NCBI GenBank assembly: GCA_026398575.1
Contig: JAPLSP010000493.1
Span: 1-40,475 of the forward strand
Direction: 5' to 3'
Length of the DNA stretch: 40,475 nucleotides
Source of the DNA: Candidatus Sumerlaeota bacterium
Lineage (GTDB): Bacteria > Sumerlaeota > Sumerlaeia > JADFCT01
Shown here: in pieces, positions 16,882 through 25,432 of the stretch
Layout: every line of letters starts with the position of its first letter
Numbering within the stretch: the first letter of the stretch is position 1
Program-made: the position numbers and the translations under genes
The notes under the pieces: model-generated
Databases searched by the model: none
What the model was told of the DNA's origin: nothing
The model's input: only the letters and a program-made list of their open reading frames with translations

Positions 16882-17681
16882 TCGGTTGCGGCCTGCCGCA
16901 CTAAGAGTTGTGTCATCTGCATGTATTTTCGCCTGCTCAACGGCGCCTGAGCCAGACGATAGATCATGGGGCCATACTGCACATGGCTGATCTGTCGCAG
17001 CATTTCCTCCCATACTTCATCGCAGGCATAGCTCTCCCTGGCCTTATGGCAAAGCGCCGGCCAGCAGGTTTCATCCAGATAGAAGGCGGATGAAGATATC
17101 AACGCGCGCAAATCGTCCGCATGGCGCCAGCTATTTGTCTGGTTCCCATCATGGACCATCTCAAAATCTATCCATACGGCACAGTTTCTGGCAAGGTTAC
17201 AGATCACGTTTTTTGCAGTGGCGTCCCCATGGCTGAATGACTGGTCTATGCCATCCAATCTGCGGATTCTCTTCTGATGAATATCTGCCAGGCTTCTTGC
17301 GCAAATCCCCAAAGCGTCCATCTTGCGCTGCATGCCGTAATCGCGCGAAGCCAGAATCGCGCTCAAAGGCGCCCCGTCCAAGGCGCGCTCCGCCTGCCAG
17401 CCCTTTTCGCTCTTCAGAATCTCAGCGCCGCAAATCCCTTCAAGAACGCGCGATTGCCAAATGCGCGCATCAGCCGCGTACAGCGCGCTGACATTGGCCC
17501 GGCATGCCGCAAGCAGAAGATTCCCCGCGAATACCAGCAGCCCGGCATACCATTTCCTTTTCTTTTCATAAATCGCTGCGCCATCCCGATCCGTCTTTCT
17601 GATCGTGTTCAGCGGCGTCTGGGACAGGAGCGAACCCAGCGCAAGACTTATCTGGTATGGAAGCGCAGCCGGCAAAGGCAT
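16848..17681 (-). CDS. Phosphotransferase, sugar/LPS-kinase-like
   Basis: A 277-residue protein with the catalytic core of the aminoglycoside/Kdo-kinase-like phosphotransferase fold: SHGDATAKNVI (H151, D153, N158) and the metal-binding WIDFEMVHD (D172). It probably phosphorylates a sugar or lipid-sugar intermediate. A hydrophobic stretch near 45-60 may contact the membrane. The start has AAGGGAG and lies 15 bases after the GT2 stop. The C-terminal tail is made of heptamer repeat units and probably is not part of the ancestral protein. Confidence 0.68.
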   Translation of the reverse strand: MPLPAALPYQISLALGSLLSQTPLNTIRKTDRDGAAIYEKKRKWYAGLLVFAGNLLLAACRANVSALYAADARIWQSRVLEGICGAEILKSEKGWQAERALDGAPLSAILASRDYGMQRKMDALGICARSLADIHQKRIRRLDGIDQSFSHGDATAKNVICNLARNCAVWIDFEMVHDGNQTNSWRHADDLRALISSSAFYLDETCWPALCHKARESYACDEVWEEMLRQISHVQYGPMIYRLAQAPLSRRKYMQMTQLLVRQAATEYKMENEKCKM

Positions 17682-17696
17682 GTCATGGCTCCCTTC

Positions 17697-18467
17697 TCAT
17701 TCCGCCAGCTTGTGGCGAAAGTGATCCCCATAGTTGACTCGACCGCTCGGATGGGCAATCGCCCATAAATATTTGCAGAGAACCCGCAGATACCCAAAGC
17801 GTTGCAGCTCCATACGGCGGTTGGAACTGAGCGCCGTCAATGTCTGGTCATAGGCCACTCTCTTGGAATCGAGACGATAGAGTCCAGCCAGAATAGGCCA
17901 TTCCTCACCGATCTCGACCGTCTCGTCAAAAGGGCCGAATCGGTCGAACGCATCACGGGTGCAAAACATGAACGCGGGCATGGCCTTGGCGCGCGCCAGC
18001 GGCAGCCTTCGAACTTGATTCCAGAATGACCACCAAGCCAGAGCGCGCCATCCACCTTCCAGTGAAGCCAGGCGGGTGATTCCCGCCCCAATCCCCCTGT
18101 CATTGCAGAGATGGTCAATACGGGAAAATGCATCGAGCGGCGCGCGCGTATCGGCGTCCATAAATATCAAGATGCGCCCGCTGGACACAGACGCTCCATA
18201 ATTGCGGGCGCAGGGAGCTCGGAGACGAGGGCAAACCTCATAACGCACGCCATAGTTCTCAACAAAGGGAGCGACTACCAAAGCCGTGCGATCCGTGCTG
18301 ACATTATCGCATACGATCAACTCGATGGGCGTCTGCGCCAAATGTGGCGTTGCCGAATCGTGCCGCGAGTATTGGGCCGCCGCGCGCAGGAGGCTCTCGA
18401 TCGCCTGGGCAATCATGGCCTCCTCATTGCGAGCAGGAATAATTACGGAGAACTTTTTCTCGATCAT
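17697..18467 (-). CDS. Family 2 glycosyltransferase
   Basis: A 256-residue GT-A fold enzyme. From MIEKKFSVIIPARNEE it has the nucleotide-binding region, LIVCDNVSTDRT at 50-61 and the metal-binding DAD at D104-D106, then a later EIGEEWPILAGL as acceptor-site element. A start 28 codons upstream would overlap the methyltransferase gene and reads unlike the family, so it was rejected. It lies in the deacetylase-methyltransferase-GT2-kinase-radical SAM operon and probably adds a sugar to a lipid carrier. Confidence 0.87.
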   Translation of the reverse strand: MIEKKFSVIIPARNEEAMIAQAIESLLRAAAQYSRHDSATPHLAQTPIELIVCDNVSTDRTALVVAPFVENYGVRYEVCPRLRAPCARNYGASVSSGRILIFMDADTRAPLDAFSRIDHLCNDRGIGAGITRLASLEGGWRALAWWSFWNQVRRLPLARAKAMPAFMFCTRDAFDRFGPFDETVEIGEEWPILAGLYRLDSKRVAYDQTLTALSSNRRMELQRFGYLRVLCKYLWAIAHPSGRVNYGDHFRHKLAE

Positions 18468-18505
18468 GAGAGTAGGTTCCAGCCTTTCCCAAGGAATCTG
18501 ACCTG

Positions 18506-19105
18506 TCAGACCAGCACATAGAGATCCCGGCTTAGCGGCAGACCGGCCCACTGCCGTTCTTCATGCTCCGCAATGGAAAAACCGGCGCACTGAAACAATC
18601 CGGCCAGTTCTTCGGGTTTGAAAAAGCGCCGCGGCTTCAAAGAGAACTCCGCATCCGGAATCCAGCCGCACCTTTTAGCAGTATGAAATGCGATTCTCCC
18701 TTGAAACAGCTCCCTGAGGCGCAGAAGCCCGCGACACAAGCGCCCACGATAGGTGGACTGAATTACAATCGTCTTCCCGCGGACGATGCGCCGAATTTCT
18801 TTCATCAACTGTTCCGTCCGTTCCGTATATTGCAGCACAAAAAAAAGCAAAACACAGTCGAAAGAGTCCGTGACAAACGGCAGTTCCCCGTCGCCAAAGA
18901 GGACTGGCGCCGCTCCGGTCGTGTTCATGCGCGTAACGTCCGCTTCAAACAAACGCAGACTGCTTCTTTTCCGCAAGGCTTCGGCGTTGTGACCCGTGCC
19001 CGCGCCGATGTCCAGTGCTCGGCCAGCGCTCGGCAGATACGGCATGATGCGATCAGCCAGCGCCGCTGCGCGCCGTTTCAACATCCAATCGAACACGTAT
19101 TTCAT
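18506..19105 (-). CDS. SAM-dependent methyltransferase
   Basis: A class I methyltransferase of 199 residues from MKYVFDWML, with the SAM-binding motif ALDIGAGTGHNA at 30-41, LRLFEADVTR and the later motif DSFDCVLLFFVLQY. The ATG has AAGGAG about 10 bases upstream. Its start overlaps the end of the DUF2334 gene by 53 bases, which implies translational coupling. The substrate is unknown; the neighbours suggest a glycolipid or envelope product. Confidence 0.85.
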   Translation of the reverse strand: MKYVFDWMLKRRAAALADRIMPYLPSAGRALDIGAGTGHNAEALRKRSSLRLFEADVTRMNTTGAAPVLFGDGELPFVTDSFDCVLLFFVLQYTERTEQLMKEIRRIVRGKTIVIQSTYRGRLCRGLLRLRELFQGRIAFHTAKRCGWIPDAEFSLKPRRFFKPEELAGLFQCAGFSIAEHEERQWAGLPLSRDLYVLV

Positions 19106-19841
19106 CTTCGTTCTTCTCCTTCCGCATGGCGCCGATTTCCTCGAACAGCGCAGGTTGGGCCCCTTGCGACAGGAGCCGTTCAATAAACGTGATTGCGCGC
19201 TTGAGGAATCCTCGCCTGACGTCAAGCGGATGAATCACGACGCATGGAATAGCCCGTCTGTTGATCTTCTGGCGCAGGCGTCCGGCAAATTCACCGGCGA
19301 TGCCCAGAGCGGATATGCGCCCCCAATCCCAAGATAATGTTGCCAACGGTATGCCTCCGCCGTCTGCCCGCTGAATGCTGCCATAGTTGGCGCAGAATAG
19401 GTATCCCGCTTCCCAAATTGCATGGCGCGAACCCGCGCTCAATCGCCAAGACGGCGCGATGAATCCGGCAATCGGCGCCCCAAACGCCGACTGCAAAATA
19501 GCCTGGCCAGTCCTCATTCGCTGAAGCGCTTCCTGCCCGCTCAGGGCTGCGAATTCGTCGCTGTGCCTTGTCAACGCTGATATAACGCCACATCCCTGGT
19601 CCCGTTCATGCGTGTACCCATGCTGCAATATCTCCTCTGAGTTTCCTTTGATACATTGGATCAACTCGCGATCCTCTGCGCTCCAGGACTGTCCATGAAA
19701 ACGCGGAACGGCTGCCAGACTGACGCGCGGTCCCACGAGAGAGTTCAGACTCTGTAGTATCGTGGCGATCTCCCCGGCATAAAGAGGCGCCACGTCATGG
19801 ACGGATACCACAAAAGGCTGGCGGTATGATGCGTGTTTCAT
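19053..19841 (-). CDS. DUF2334-type polysaccharide deacetylase-like protein
   Basis: A 262-residue protein of the NodB-like superfamily. It has VVSVHDVAP (metal-site Asp/His) and ILQHGYTHER (HGYTH, the second metal motif), then GFIAPSWRLS and CVVIHPLDVRRG. The start at MKHASYRQ has GGAAGG at good spacing; two earlier ATGs are less likely. It is the first gene of the five-gene cluster and likely deacetylates a sugar, perhaps a GlcNAc-lipid, before the later steps. Confidence 0.82.
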   Translation of the reverse strand: MKHASYRQPFVVSVHDVAPLYAGEIATILQSLNSLVGPRVSLAAVPRFHGQSWSAEDRELIQCIKGNSEEILQHGYTHERDQGCGVISALTRHSDEFAALSGQEALQRMRTGQAILQSAFGAPIAGFIAPSWRLSAGSRHAIWEAGYLFCANYGSIQRADGGGIPLATLSWDWGRISALGIAGEFAGRLRQKINRRAIPCVVIHPLDVRRGFLKRAITFIERLLSQGAQPALFEEIGAMRKEKNEDEIRVRLDVETARSGAG

Positions 19842-20026
19842 TGTTCGGAAGCCTTCCATGAACCTTTTCATATCGGCCAATTCGTCCTGCCATGCAGGTG
19901 GTAATGATCTGGCAGTGTAAGCCTCCTCTTGGGATAAAGCTTGAAGCCTGTCACAAATCCAAATGCGCGATAGTCAGGATACAAAGAACTTTGCATAACA
20001 GAGTAAAAGCCCAAAAATTTTTGCTT

Positions 20027-20443
20027 CTATGCTGGCGCCCATCCGTGCGGCGCGGACTTAGGGCGCGAGGAAGCGGACTTCGATTCCTTTACCGCCGCGA
20101 CGCGCGCGGCTTCGGAGTCGCGCACCACCTGCTCGAGCGCCGCAAGATATTCGATGAAACGAACGCGTCCCTCGGGCGTCAACCGAACCAACGTCTGCGG
20201 GCGGCGGTTATGAAAACTCTTCCAGATTTGCGCCAGGCCGGCTTCCTCCAGTATCTGCAAATGCCGGCTCAGATTGCCGTCCGTCAGCGAGCACAACTCC
20301 TTGAGCTCGGTGAATATCAGCCCCTCCGGATGCGTCATGAGCGACGTCAATATCCCCAGCCGCGCCTTCTCGTGCATGACGCGGTCCAGTCCTTCGTAAG
20401 AGTAGCGCCCTCGCGGGGCGTCCGATGTTTTTGTCTTTGACAT
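20027..20443 (-). CDS. Winged-helix transcriptional regulator
   Basis: A 138-residue DNA-binding protein. The core is GLDRVMHEKARLGILTSL, LIFTELKELCSLTDGNLSRH (the recognition helix region) and LVRLTPEGRVRFIEYLAALE, as in the HTH_34/ArsR-like regulators that are often paired with a membrane protein gene. The ATG has GGAGGAGGA. It lies 18 bases after the membrane protein gene. An inverted repeat over the operon promoter suggests autoregulation. The C-terminal Ala/Ser/Lys-rich tail is probably disordered. Confidence 0.87.
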   Translation of the reverse strand: MSKTKTSDAPRGRYSYEGLDRVMHEKARLGILTSLMTHPEGLIFTELKELCSLTDGNLSRHLQILEEAGLAQIWKSFHNRRPQTLVRLTPEGRVRFIEYLAALEQVVRDSEAARVAAVKESKSASSRPKSAPHGWAPA

Positions 20444-20461
20444 CCTGTCCTCCTCCAATTC

Positions 20462-21070
20462 TCATGCCTTGCTCTTTCTCTCCAGGTTCCAATATAGAAT
20501 CGCCGCCGTCAGCAACTGCCCGATGCCGAACGTCAATCCCATCGTCCAGGGCCAGAGCGCCTTCTCGCCGTCCGCAATGGCCAGGACCAGCGCGCCCGCG
20601 CACACATAATATAGCGCGGCATAGCCGATATGCCGCGGGAGATATGGACGGGAAGCGAAGATGCACAGTCCGCCCAAAATCGCCCAGGCGCCGGGAAGCA
20701 GGGCGACAATCTCGCGGCTGCGCAAGGCCAGACCCGCCGTCAACAGAATCCCGGCGACGCACACCGGCGTGATCTGCCCGAAAACAGTCAGAGTCTTTTG
20801 CATCGCCCAGCGGTTGGGATGCCTCCAATAGGCATAGGCCATGCTACCGCAGATGATGAGAGCGACAACCCCGGCGACGCACAGCCAGTAGATGACGAAA
20901 GGAAGCGGGCTTTGCGCGGCGCCAATCACGAACGGCTGCGCCGCCGCAGCCGCGAAACCAAGTAATCCCGTCAATGCCACGGGAATGGCGCGGAATTCGC
21001 GGAATACCTCGGCCTTGGCCAGGTGGGCGTGAATCTCGGCGATCTGTTCCAATGCTTCGTCAACTTCCAT
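20462..21070 (-). CDS. Integral membrane protein paired with the regulator
   Basis: A 202-residue protein with a soluble N-terminal helix (VDEALEQIAEIHAHLAKAEV) and about six membrane segments, the first from about 29 (VALTGLLGFAAAAAQPFV) and the last near 180 (GIGQLLTAAILYW). The function is unknown; such proteins commonly sit next to HTH_34-type regulators. The ATG has GAGGAGG. Promoter elements are visible just upstream, so this is the first gene of the two-gene operon. Confidence 0.8.
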   Translation of the reverse strand: MEVDEALEQIAEIHAHLAKAEVFREFRAIPVALTGLLGFAAAAAQPFVIGAAQSPLPFVIYWLCVAGVVALIICGSMAYAYWRHPNRWAMQKTLTVFGQITPVCVAGILLTAGLALRSREIVALLPGAWAILGGLCIFASRPYLPRHIGYAALYYVCAGALVLAIADGEKALWPWTMGLTFGIGQLLTAAILYWNLERKSKA

Positions 21071-21101
21071 GGCCGCGCCTCCTCAAGCGTCAATGGACAT
21101 G

Positions 21102-21144
21102 ATTTTAGCAAATAACTTTGCAATGTCAAGTTAAAATTTTGACA
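21102..21144 (-). promoter_or_regulatory. Promoter with overlapping inverted repeat for the regulator operon
   Basis: On the minus strand TTGACA (21124-21129) and TAAAAT (21102-21107) are separated by 16 bases, a good sigma-70 promoter about 30 bases before the start codon. The -35 box is one arm of an inverted repeat, TGTCAA-N9-TTGACA, at 21124-21144, which could be the operator of the winged-helix regulator encoded by the same operon. Confidence 0.6.
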
Positions 21145-21169
21145 AATTGTGAGATTTTTTGGGAGAGGT

Positions 21170-21225
21170 AGTGGACATGGTGGACCCGGCGGACTGGGTG
21201 GAACAAGTGGACTGAGCGGCGTACA
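21170..21225. repeat. GTGGACNNN nonamer array
   Basis: About six decayed 9-base units of the form GTGGACNNN in the gap between the divergent regulator operon and the transporter gene. The rest of the gap, to 21310, is also repetitive (GTGGCAGTT). Confidence 0.65.
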
Positions 21226-21338
21226 ACCTGGAATGAATTGTTTCAACGGGCCGCCAACCGTCGGTGGCCGTTCTTGTGGCAGTTGTGGCAGTTGGTGGCT
21301 TGACAGCCGGGGGCAGCTTACAATAAACAAACGCGCTT

Positions 21339-22688
21339 ATGACTGGATTCTTGAAGCCAGCCGCCTTTATAGAGCGTCTCCCTGCTGATCGCATTGATCC
21401 CAGCTATAAGCGGCTGCGCATCCAGGTTTTTGCCGGGATCTTTGTCGGCTATGCCGCCTACTACCTGGTGCGAAACAATTTCGCCCTGGCCATTCCCGAC
21501 ATCCTCGAAGAGCATCCCGAGTATTCCAAGGCCAAGCTCGGCATGGCGATGACGGGGCTTTCCATCGCCTATGGCGTCTCGAAGTTTCTCCTGGGCTCGG
21601 TTTCCGACCGAAGCAACCCGCGGTGGTTTCTGCCGTTGGGCCTGCTGATATCATGTGGCATCCTTGCGACTTGCGGCCTTTGGAAGGGCATCTATGCGTC
21701 GCTGATCGCCATCATCGCGCTGCAAACGCTCAACGGCGCCGCGCAGGGCATGGGCTGGCCGCCTTGTGGCAAGACGATGGTGCATTGGTTTTGCACGCGC
21801 GAACGCGGCGTCATCGTTTCGTTCTGGAATGTCGCGCACAATGTCGGCGGCGGGCTGGTCGCCAGTCTTGCGCTGCTGGGCGTGACGCTTTGTCACGACT
21901 GGGGCGCCAAGTTCTACTTCAACGCCTCCGTGGCCGCCATCGTCGCCGTCGGCGCCTGGTTCCTGCTGCGCGATACGCCGCAGTCCTGCGGGCTGCCGCC
22001 GATCGAGGAGTACAAGAACGATTATCCGCCCGATTATTCGGCGGACCATGAGCGCACGTTTACATTCAGAGAGATCTTTTTTCAGCACGTTCTCAGCAAC
22101 AAATTCCTCTGGGCCATTGCGTTCGCGAATGCCTTTGTCTATTTCGTGCGCTATGGCGTGGTCAACTGGATCCCCACCTATCTGCAGACTGCCAAAAAGT
22201 TTTCGTTCCAGGACTCCAGCCTGGGATGGGCGCTTTATGAATATGCCGCCATTCCCGGCACGATCGTCTGCGGCTGGATGTCGGACAAGGTCTTCAAGGG
22301 CCGGCGCGCTCCTGCTACCATTCTGTTCATGGCGCTGACGCTGGTGGCCGTGCTGGTCTATTGGAGCAATATCAACGGCCCGCTGTGGCTCGATTACGTC
22401 ACGCTCGTCGCCATCGGCTTTCTGATTTATGGTCCGATCATGATCATCGGCCTGCACGCGCTCGATCTCGTGCCCAAAAAGGCGGCGGGCACGGCCGCGG
22501 GCTTCACTGGGTTCTTTGGCTATGTATTCGGCTCGGCCGTTTCGGGGACGGGCGTCGGCTGGATCGCCGACCACTGGGGCTGGCATGGCGTGTTCATCAC
22601 AATGGTCGCGTGCTGCGTGCTGACCATAGCGTTCAGCGCGCTGACGCTGGGGCACAAGGCCCGTAGCGAAACCCGCACAGGAAAATAA
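21339..22688 (+). CDS. Organophosphate:phosphate antiporter (GlpT/UhpT family)
   Basis: A 449-residue major facilitator protein of the OPA family, which exchanges glycerol-3-phosphate or sugar phosphates for phosphate. The N-terminal half has YYLVRNNFALAIPD, matching the family's conserved YxxRxNF region with its arginine, then GVSKFLLGSVSDRSNPR, GAAQGMGWPPCGKTMVHWF and RGVIVSFWNVAHNVGGG. The C-terminal half has VNWIPTYL and DLVPKKAAGTAAGFTGFFGY. About 12 membrane segments. There is no clear ribosome site before the ATG. It stands alone, so the exact substrate is open; GlpT-like is the best guess. Confidence 0.87.
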   Translation: MTGFLKPAAFIERLPADRIDPSYKRLRIQVFAGIFVGYAAYYLVRNNFALAIPDILEEHPEYSKAKLGMAMTGLSIAYGVSKFLLGSVSDRSNPRWFLPLGLLISCGILATCGLWKGIYASLIAIIALQTLNGAAQGMGWPPCGKTMVHWFCTRERGVIVSFWNVAHNVGGGLVASLALLGVTLCHDWGAKFYFNASVAAIVAVGAWFLLRDTPQSCGLPPIEEYKNDYPPDYSADHERTFTFREIFFQHVLSNKFLWAIAFANAFVYFVRYGVVNWIPTYLQTAKKFSFQDSSLGWALYEYAAIPGTIVCGWMSDKVFKGRRAPATILFMALTLVAVLVYWSNINGPLWLDYVTLVAIGFLIYGPIMIIGLHALDLVPKKAAGTAAGFTGFFGYVFGSAVSGTGVGWIADHWGWHGVFITMVACCVLTIAFSALTLGHKARSETRTGK

Positions 22689-22734
22689 TAGCGCGCGCGA
22701 AACTTGCCGTCGGCCGATCATTGCTCTATCCGCG

Positions 22735-23694
22735 TCATCGCGCTTTGGATGAAATACGAGCTTGGCCGGAAGAAGCGTTTATCATCAGACTGGAGCAATC
22801 CACGGCCTCGAATTCCGAGCCTTTGACCTTGCGGAATTCATCCACCAGGCTTCCAGCCCAGCCGGGGTCCGGCGCGCCGCTGATGAACCAGTTGCTGCCG
22901 TTATCGGCGAGGATGAGCCCGTATTTCTTCATCGCCTTGAGCAGGACCTGCGCCTGCGGCGAAAACTTGGACACATCGAACGAAGCCTTCAAGCGGAAGC
23001 GCTGTCCCATCGGCGGCAGGTTCGCGTCGGTTTTCGAGGAAGCAAAATGAGTCGCCGGCCAGACATAAGCGCGCTTAGTCCTCACACACGTGAATCGCAA
23101 CGCATGCTTGATCTCGCCGGAGGTCACTTCATCGAAGCGCGCCAGACCGGGCAGCACCGGCAGTCCCGCCGCGTCCGCCGAAGTCCAGCCTTGGGGCCGC
23201 TGCTTGTTCGATTTTAAATCGAAGATAGCGCCCGATCCCGCTTTCCAACTGCCATCGGGTTGCGGATAGGAACTCCAGGTCTCGTAGAGTTTGCAGTTGT
23301 CGCGATCCAGAACCAGCACATGCCGGTCGCCTTTGCTTTTCGGTCCGCCCTCGATCTGCGCATTCGGCGGAATCGGATACGGACCCGGATCGCTTTCACC
23401 CGCATATTCAAACGTCATCTTCACCTTCGGCTGATTGCCCCCAACGATGACATAAGGAATTCCCATCGGCGCGCCCTCCCACTGACCCGCGCCGAAATCC
23501 GGATGCAGCCCCGTGTTCGCGCCGATGCTCTTGATATAGTCCGCCGAATGCCCATCCACCGGCAGAGCATCCACTGGCGTGTTCCAAACATTATCGGCGG
23601 GAAACATCGGACATCCGCCAAGAGTCTGAGCATGAACCGCGCCCGCCAAACCCAGCCAACAAAATCCGCAAAAAGCAGCGGCAATCCGCATCAT
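22735..23694 (-). CDS. Secreted protein of unknown function
   Basis: A 319-residue protein with a signal peptide (IAAAFCGFCWLGLAGAVHAQ). The mature part begins CPMFPADNVWNTPVDALPVD and includes GLHPDFGAGQWEGAPMGIPY and KGDRHVLVLDRDNCKLYETW. I recall similar 'NVWNTPVD...LHPDFG' proteins in soil bacteria but no function. It ends convergently with the transporter. Its position after the GH1 gene suggests an extracellular carbohydrate context, which is inference only. Confidence 0.72.
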   Translation of the reverse strand: MMRIAAAFCGFCWLGLAGAVHAQTLGGCPMFPADNVWNTPVDALPVDGHSADYIKSIGANTGLHPDFGAGQWEGAPMGIPYVIVGGNQPKVKMTFEYAGESDPGPYPIPPNAQIEGGPKSKGDRHVLVLDRDNCKLYETWSSYPQPDGSWKAGSGAIFDLKSNKQRPQGWTSADAAGLPVLPGLARFDEVTSGEIKHALRFTCVRTKRAYVWPATHFASSKTDANLPPMGQRFRLKASFDVSKFSPQAQVLLKAMKKYGLILADNGSNWFISGAPDPGWAGSLVDEFRKVKGSEFEAVDCSSLMINASSGQARISSKAR

Positions 23695-23740
23695 GGCGAT
23701 TCGCTTCCGTTAATATTTTTCGCTTCAATAGCTGTTTAGC

Positions 23741-23782
23741 CCGACAGTCCGACCGGTCCGACTAGTCCGACGCGTCCGACTG
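23741..23782. repeat. GTCCGACNN nonamer array
   Basis: Four to five units, GTCCGACCG, GTCCGACTA, GTCCGACGC, GTCCGACTG, between the GH1 gene and the secreted protein gene. Confidence 0.8.
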
Positions 23783-23792
23783 CCCCCCAGTT

Positions 23793-25124
23793 TTATTTCG
23801 CCGAAGCCGCAATCAACCGCCGATACCACTCAAAGCTGGCCTTGGGAATTCGCTGTTGCGTTTCATAATTCACATAGACAATTCCAAACCGCTTCGAATA
23901 ACCATAAGCCCATTCGAAGTTATCCATGAACGACCAGACGAAATATCCCTTGATCGCCGGCGACTCGGCCGCCGCGCGCGACAGCCCCTTCAGGTATGAG
24001 CGCAGATATTCAACGCGCGCAAAGTCCTCGACCTTGCCGTCCGCGTTGATCGCGTCATCAAACGCGCAGCCGTTTTCCGTGATGTAGATTTCCTTCGGCG
24101 CATACAGCTCGCGCGTGAAGCGGCAGGCCCAATAGAGGCAATCGGGATTGATTGGCCAATCCATCCCCGTGCGCGGAAAATGGCGCTCATAGCCGATGGG
24201 CTCTTTTCCCGCGCGCACCGCGCCGCTCCAGCAGCAGTACAGATTCAATCCGAGATAATCCATCGGCGCGTTGATGACTTTCAGATCCCCATCCGTCACA
24301 TCCGGAACGTCTTTGCCCAACTCCTTCCACTGCGCCTCGGGATAAGCGCCCTTGAATACCGGGTCCAGCATCCAGCCATTGATCTTACTGTAAAACGCCC
24401 GCGCCGCCTCGACGTCGGCGTTCTCCTCGCTGAAAGGCTCGGCCAGTCCGGGGTTGTGCACCAGCCCGACGCGCACGGGCCGCCCCGCATTCGCCCTCAC
24501 CGCCTGCACAGCGAGCCCATGCGCCAGCAACGTGTGATGATTCACCTGCCGGATGACCTTCTCCGGTTCCTTGCAGCCCGGCGCATGAACGCCCGAGCGA
24601 TGCCCCAGGTCCACGATGCACGGCATCTCGTTCAGCGTCATCCAGTTCTCGACGCGATCGCCGAGCCGCCTGGCCACCGCCGCGCAGTACTCGCCGAAAT
24701 GCAGCGGCGTCGAGCGCATGCGCCAGCCGCCGCTGTCTTCGAGCGCCTGCGGCAGGTCCCAGTGATACAGCGTCAACCACGGCTGAATCCCGCGCGCCAG
24801 CAGCCCATCCACGAGGCGGCTGTAAAAATCCAATCCCTTCGGGTTGATCGCGCCCTTGCCTTCGGGGAAGACGCGCGGCCACGCCACCGAGAAGCGATAC
24901 GCCTTGACGCCCAGCGACTTCATCAGATCAAGGTCGCTCTCCCAGCGATGATAATGATCGCACGAAACCGCCCCCGACTGCCCGCCCCAGACCGCGCCCG
25001 GCTTGGCGCAAAACGTATCCCAGATGCTCGCCCCGCGCCCATCCTCCTTCGCTGCGCCTTCGATCTGATACGAAGCCGTAGCCGCGCCCCATAGAAAATC
25101 TTTCGGGAAAGACAAGGGATTCAT
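23793..25124 (-). CDS. Family 1 glycoside hydrolase (beta-glucosidase)
   Basis: A retaining beta-glycosidase of GH1, 443 residues from MNPLSFPKDFLWGAATASYQ. The acid/base glutamate is in WMTLNE (E166) and the nucleophile in YITENG (E350); the family's YGYSKRFGIVYVNYETQ C-terminal region is intact. There is no signal peptide, so it is cytoplasmic and probably splits disaccharides or glycosides after uptake. The ATG has GGAGG; a TTG four codons upstream was rejected. It begins 20 bases after a DUF433 gene, probably in one transcript. Confidence 0.94.
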   Translation of the reverse strand: MNPLSFPKDFLWGAATASYQIEGAAKEDGRGASIWDTFCAKPGAVWGGQSGAVSCDHYHRWESDLDLMKSLGVKAYRFSVAWPRVFPEGKGAINPKGLDFYSRLVDGLLARGIQPWLTLYHWDLPQALEDSGGWRMRSTPLHFGEYCAAVARRLGDRVENWMTLNEMPCIVDLGHRSGVHAPGCKEPEKVIRQVNHHTLLAHGLAVQAVRANAGRPVRVGLVHNPGLAEPFSEENADVEAARAFYSKINGWMLDPVFKGAYPEAQWKELGKDVPDVTDGDLKVINAPMDYLGLNLYCCWSGAVRAGKEPIGYERHFPRTGMDWPINPDCLYWACRFTRELYAPKEIYITENGCAFDDAINADGKVEDFARVEYLRSYLKGLSRAAAESPAIKGYFVWSFMDNFEWAYGYSKRFGIVYVNYETQQRIPKASFEWYRRLIAASAK

Positions 25125-25144
25125 GCGCTCCTCCAACGTATAGT

Positions 25145-25348
25145 TTAATTCAATTGCGCCGCCGCGTATTCCAAAGCTTGGCGGATATCCTCATCTTCCA
25201 ACTCCGGATATTCTTTTATCAGCGCAGTCCGGTCAGGATAAAGCGCCAAGGCCTCCAATACGCGCCGCACAGTTAAGCGCATGTCTCGAATACAAGGTTG
25301 GCCGTTCAGAATGGATGGATTTTCTGTGATGCGGTCGAAAGACATCAT
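25145..25348 (-). CDS. DUF433 antitoxin-like protein
   Basis: A 67-residue protein with the DUF433 pattern: FDRITENPSILNGQPCIRDM, then LTVRRVLEALALYP and LEDEDIRQALEYAA. DUF433 proteins are HTH-type antitoxins usually followed by a DUF5615 (Mut7-C-like) toxin gene. Here the next gene is a beta-glucosidase, so the partner is missing. The start is uncertain: MMSFDRI is used, with an alternative ATG 12 codons upstream. Confidence 0.82.
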   Translation of the reverse strand: MMSFDRITENPSILNGQPCIRDMRLTVRRVLEALALYPDRTALIKEYPELEDEDIRQALEYAAAQLN

Positions 25349-25432
25349 AATATCATCTCGCGCTGTGAAATTTATGGCAATCATACATCCTGACAGAATA
25401 ATGGCAAGCCCGAATTCTGCTCAATCGTTTCT

